Origin: Deltaproteobacteria bacterium
GTDB lineage: Bacteria > Desulfobacterota > Binatia > UBA1149 > JAJCZL01
DNA: 64,000 bases
Reading direction: 5' to 3'
Assembly: GCA_029262415.1 (NCBI GenBank)
Contig: JAJCZL010000034.1
Span: 96,671 to 160,670 of the forward strand
Positions 61,474 through 64,000 of the stretch are shown in pieces; the first letter of the stretch is position 1; every line of letters starts with the position of its first letter. A program made the translations under genes and the position numbers. A model generated the notes under the pieces. It worked only from the letters and a program-made list of their open reading frames with translations. It was not told the DNA's origin and searched no databases.

Positions 61474-62685
61474 TCAGCGACGGCAACGGATCGGCAACGA
61501 CTCCAGTCCGCGGAAACCCAGCTGGTCGCGGTAGCGGGGCGTTTCTGCGAGTTCGATCGTCGAGAATCGCTCGAGAAGCGCGCTCAAAGCTTCGTAGCCC
61601 TCGGCACGGGCCAACGATGCACCCAAACAGAAATGAACGCCGCTGCCGAAGCTCAGCGGTTCGACCTCGTTGCGCGTGACATCGAGCCGGTCAGGATTCG
61701 CGAAGCGTGCGGGGTCACGGTTTGCAGCGCCGAGGATCGTTAACACAGAGTCGCCCGCGGCGAATCCCTGCCCACCGAACTCGATATCCTCGAATGCCGC
61801 ACGGCCCGTGATCTGGATAGAACAATCGTAGCGGAGCAATTCTTCGACAGCGTTTTTCAGACAACGCGGGTTGTCGCGGAGAATCTGGAGTTGATCGGGG
61901 TTATCCAAAAGGGCGTACACCCCGTTGCCGATCAGGTTGGTCGTAGTTTCGAAACCGGCGCCGAACAAAACCAGGCCCATGCCGATGATTTCTTCGTCGG
62001 TAAGGCGGTCGCCGGCTTCCTCGGTATCAATCATTGCCGTCAGCATGTCGTCGGCCGGATGAGCGCGCTTTTCGGCTACAAGATCGGCGAAGTAGTCCCG
62101 CATCCAGACCGCAGCCTCGTCGGCCTCGGCCAACTGCTCGGTGGTTACTCCGATTTCCAATGTTGCGGTGCTTACACGGATACGGTGGCGAAACTCATGC
62201 CTGTCGCCGACGGGGATCCCCAACAACTCTCCGATCACCGTCACCGGTAAGGGGAACGCCAAGGCATCAAGCAGATCGCCGCCTCCGTTTTGCTCCAGCG
62301 GATCGAGAAGCCCGTCGATCATCGCGCGCATGCCCGCCCGCAGCTTTTCGACCATACGCGGCGTGAATGCCTTCGAAACAAGTCCGCGTAAACGCGTGTG
62401 CTCGGGCGGATTGGCGAACAACAACGAGGTCGCACCGTATTCCAAGGATGTGTGCCCCCGCCAATCACTGCGGCCCGAGGCGGCCATGAACCCTTCCCAA
62501 TCCTTGCCCAAGCGCGCATCGCGCAGCACCGCCCGGCAGTCTTCGTAGCCGGTGACCACCCACGCACCGATGCTGCTTTTGAACACCGGCGCGGTCTCGC
62601 GCAAACGTCTGTATATCGGATAGGGGTCGGCGTGTCCGGCCGGCGTCATCAATTCGGCGAAAATCGTATCAGCGGTTTCGCTCAT
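61474..62685 (-). CDS. Cytochrome P450
   Basis: A 403-residue soluble bacterial P450. The haem-thiolate loop is FGSGVHFCLGASLARAE, the I-helix oxygen-activation segment is FGAGFETTTNLIGNGV, and the K-helix ExxR is EELLRY. Length and the SLLFANPPEHTRLRGLVSKAFTP segment fit the CYP107/CYP125-like class I group that receives electrons from a ferredoxin; no partner ferredoxin or reductase gene is adjacent. It may hydroxylate a fatty acid, sterol or terpenoid. A palindrome lies in the upstream gap. Confidence 0.93.
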   Translation of the reverse strand: MSETADTIFAELMTPAGHADPYPIYRRLRETAPVFKSSIGAWVVTGYEDCRAVLRDARLGKDWEGFMAASGRSDWRGHTSLEYGATSLLFANPPEHTRLRGLVSKAFTPRMVEKLRAGMRAMIDGLLDPLEQNGGGDLLDALAFPLPVTVIGELLGIPVGDRHEFRHRIRVSTATLEIGVTTEQLAEADEAAVWMRDYFADLVAEKRAHPADDMLTAMIDTEEAGDRLTDEEIIGMGLVLFGAGFETTTNLIGNGVYALLDNPDQLQILRDNPRCLKNAVEELLRYDCSIQITGRAAFEDIEFGGQGFAAGDSVLTILGAANRDPARFANPDRLDVTRNEVEPLSFGSGVHFCLGASLARAEGYEALSALLERFSTIELAETPRYRDQLGFRGLESLPIRCRR

Positions 62686-62795
62686 CCTAAGGTACCTCCG
62701 CGCGCGCTTCCTATGCTTTTCGTGGACGTCTTGGCAGTCGAGGCCTGGATGGGCCGTGGCGGCAAGGGCACAGCTACGACGGGCTCAAGTTTTAA

Positions 62796-62808
62796 TGAAT
62801 AGGATTCA
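62796..62808. promoter_or_regulatory. Palindrome TGAATaggATTCA upstream of the P450 gene
   Basis: Perfect 5-base arms with a 3-base centre in the only AT-rich part of the 180-base gap between the P450 start and the dehydrogenase end. ATTCA occurs again 18 bases further (about 62822). This resembles an operator for a small dimeric repressor, but no regulator gene is adjacent. Confidence 0.4.
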
Positions 62809-62866
62809 TAAACTATGACTTATTCAGATACAAGCGCATGGGAATGCCGATTTTGAACACACACAG

Positions 62867-63940
62867 TCAAAACGTCACCACGACTCGGCCTGCAGGGCAC
62901 TGACGCGTTTCAGCAATCCCCTCATTGATCTCGGACAACGGGCGGGTCCCGGCTACGAGCGCGCCGAGATCGAGTTGCCTTTCCTCGTAGAGGGAAACCA
63001 ACGCAGGGAAATCGCGCAGCGGGTCGGCGGAGCCGTACATTGATCCTTTGATCGATTTTTCGAACAAGAGTAACACGGGTTCAATTTCGAGTCGGTCGCC
63101 GAGTTCCGGCAACCCGACCACGACAGCGCGGCCGCCGGGTCGAACCAACGCAAACGCATCCTGCATCGTTTCGGAACGCCCTACACACTCGACGGCGACG
63201 TCGGCACCACCGTTCGTGATGGTGCCGATGACCTCCATCGCGTCACTGGGCGCAAGCGCGTCGGTCGCACCTACGGCAAGGGCCATCTCGCGACGTGTGT
63301 CGATCGGATCGACAGCGAAGATACGACTCGCACCGGCAATCCGCGCGCCTTGTACGGCTGCAAGCCCTACTCCGCCGCAACCGATTACGACAACCGTCTC
63401 GCCGCGGTGGACCTGAGCGGTCTTGGTCGCGGCTCCGTAACCGGTCATGACCGCACAGCCGATCAGGCAGGCGTGTGTAGCGGGAATCTCGCCTTCAATC
63501 GCAATCGCCATCGTTTCCGGAACCACCGTGTATTCACTGAACGCTCCCAGAGCCATGAATCTATCGACTCCCTTCCCGTTCCAGGTAAGAGGGCCGGCAC
63601 CACCGGTGCTCATGGTAATGCCCGCACACAACTGCGGTTGCGCACGCACACACGACGGACACTGTCCGCAGGCCGGGGTCCACGAGAGAATCACCCTGTC
63701 GCCGACTTTTAACCGTTCGACCTCGGCTCCGCAGCCATCGACGACTCCAGCGGCTTCATGACCAAGCACCGCAGGGAATACTACATCTTCTCCGCCGTCG
63801 ATCGCGTGCAGATCGCTGCGGCATATTCCGCAGGCCTCCACCTTAACGCGAACCTCGCCACGTCTGGGTTCAGCCAGGTCGACTTCTTCAATACGAAGAA
63901 CCCCACCTCGCCGTTCTATGATTGCTGCACGCGTTTTCAC
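62867..63940 (-). CDS. Zinc-dependent medium-chain alcohol dehydrogenase
   Basis: A 357-residue MDR-superfamily dehydrogenase. Catalytic zinc ligands are in CGICRSDLHAIDGG and GHEAAGVVDGCG, with the third cysteine in CAVMTGYGA; the structural zinc lobe is CGQCPSCVRAQPQLC. The NAD-binding motif is VIGCGGVGLAAVQGARIAG followed by an acidic residue (FAVDPID), so NAD is preferred. Overall style is class III/NDMA-dependent-like. It is upstream of the P450 gene on the same strand and may oxidise the alcohol the P450 makes; about 60 bases remain to the window edge. Confidence 0.92.
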   Translation of the reverse strand: MKTRAAIIERRGGVLRIEEVDLAEPRRGEVRVKVEACGICRSDLHAIDGGEDVVFPAVLGHEAAGVVDGCGAEVERLKVGDRVILSWTPACGQCPSCVRAQPQLCAGITMSTGGAGPLTWNGKGVDRFMALGAFSEYTVVPETMAIAIEGEIPATHACLIGCAVMTGYGAATKTAQVHRGETVVVIGCGGVGLAAVQGARIAGASRIFAVDPIDTRREMALAVGATDALAPSDAMEVIGTITNGGADVAVECVGRSETMQDAFALVRPGGRAVVVGLPELGDRLEIEPVLLLFEKSIKGSMYGSADPLRDFPALVSLYEERQLDLGALVAGTRPLSEINEGIAETRQCPAGRVVVTF

Positions 63941-64000
63941 AGTGTCAGACTCCCGCTACAAAGGATTGGTCCCGGCTAGTACAGTACGCTAAGACGCAAC

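Noticed and set aside
1..64000. CRISPR arrays, insertion sequences, integrases, phage genes, rRNA or complete tRNA genes
   Set aside because: No regularly spaced repeats, transposase or integrase motifs, or structured RNA genes were seen on reading through. The only long repeat is the 51037/53256 duplication, which carries no mobility gene.

Overview
The window is a high-GC, gene-dense bacterial chromosome segment with short intergenic gaps and many ATGA/GTGA overlaps. It carries outer-membrane export genes (RND pump with a TolC-type channel), Tat-exported oxidoreductases, a Bat operon, acyl-CoA metabolism genes and genes for multihaem respiration. Together these suggest a Gram-negative, probably uncultured Deltaproteobacteria-like lineage (for example Desulfobacterota or Binatota). 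That placement is inference from gene content only; there is no rRNA gene in the window.

Layout. 0-13 kb: housekeeping and lipid or CoA metabolism (partial Nudix hydrolase, thioredoxin-like protein, MBL hydrolase, hotdog thioesterase, acyl-CoA synthetase, MATE pump, a two-component pair, a CaiB-type CoA transferase), an ECF sigma/anti-sigma pair flanked by two zinc-ribbon/PspC proteins, a tyrosine phosphatase, ispH and a GST. 13.3-13.8 kb: a decayed membrane glycosyltransferase. 13.8-22.3 kb: an adenylate-cyclase-domain protein, a CzcCBA-type heavy-metal efflux operon and a geranylgeranyl-reductase-like flavoprotein. 22.5-32.5 kb: a compact MoxR-DUF58-Bat operon in which BatB/BatC-like and BatD/BatE-like parts are fused into two giant proteins. 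32.5-36 kb: an Rrf2 regulator, an acyl-CoA dehydrogenase, a cyclophilin and an HU-like protein.

36-61.4 kb is a respiratory island and the most interesting part. Module 1 (36.1-51.7 kb) holds NnrS and then a tightly packed operon. Its order is an FAD/Fe-S NAD(P)-type oxidoreductase, a Rieske protein, a cytochrome b, a membrane-anchored cytochrome with ten CxxCH motifs (six in tandem cytochrome c modules), a NapA-like molybdoenzyme, two NapG-like ferredoxins, a NapH-like protein, a small membrane protein and a second NapH/NosR-like iron-sulfur membrane protein. It is preceded by a textbook sigma-54 -24/-12 element. No NapB, NapC or NapD is present, so the Rieske/b/decahaem proteins may supply electrons to NapA. 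Module 2 (53.9-61.4 kb) holds an Rrf2 regulator with a cysteine triad, a promoter carrying a perfect palindrome, and an operon for a periplasmic type II DMSO-reductase-family complex. Its alpha (1144 aa) and beta subunits look like nitrite oxidoreductase NxrA/NxrB; it also has an 85-aa protein, an NxrC-like haem subunit with a c-haem site and a TorD-like chaperone. Between the modules lies a duplicated, frameshifted copy of the end of module 1's last gene, bracketing a methyltransferase, an SMR pump and a zinc-ribbon protein.

61.4-64 kb: a cytochrome P450 and a zinc-dependent alcohol dehydrogenase. A working model for the island is nitrogen-oxide respiration. Module 2 would oxidise nitrite (or reduce nitrate) in the periplasm. 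Module 1 would connect the quinone pool, NAD(P)H and periplasmic cytochromes to a NapA-type nitrate reductase. The direction of electron flow cannot be read from the sequence.
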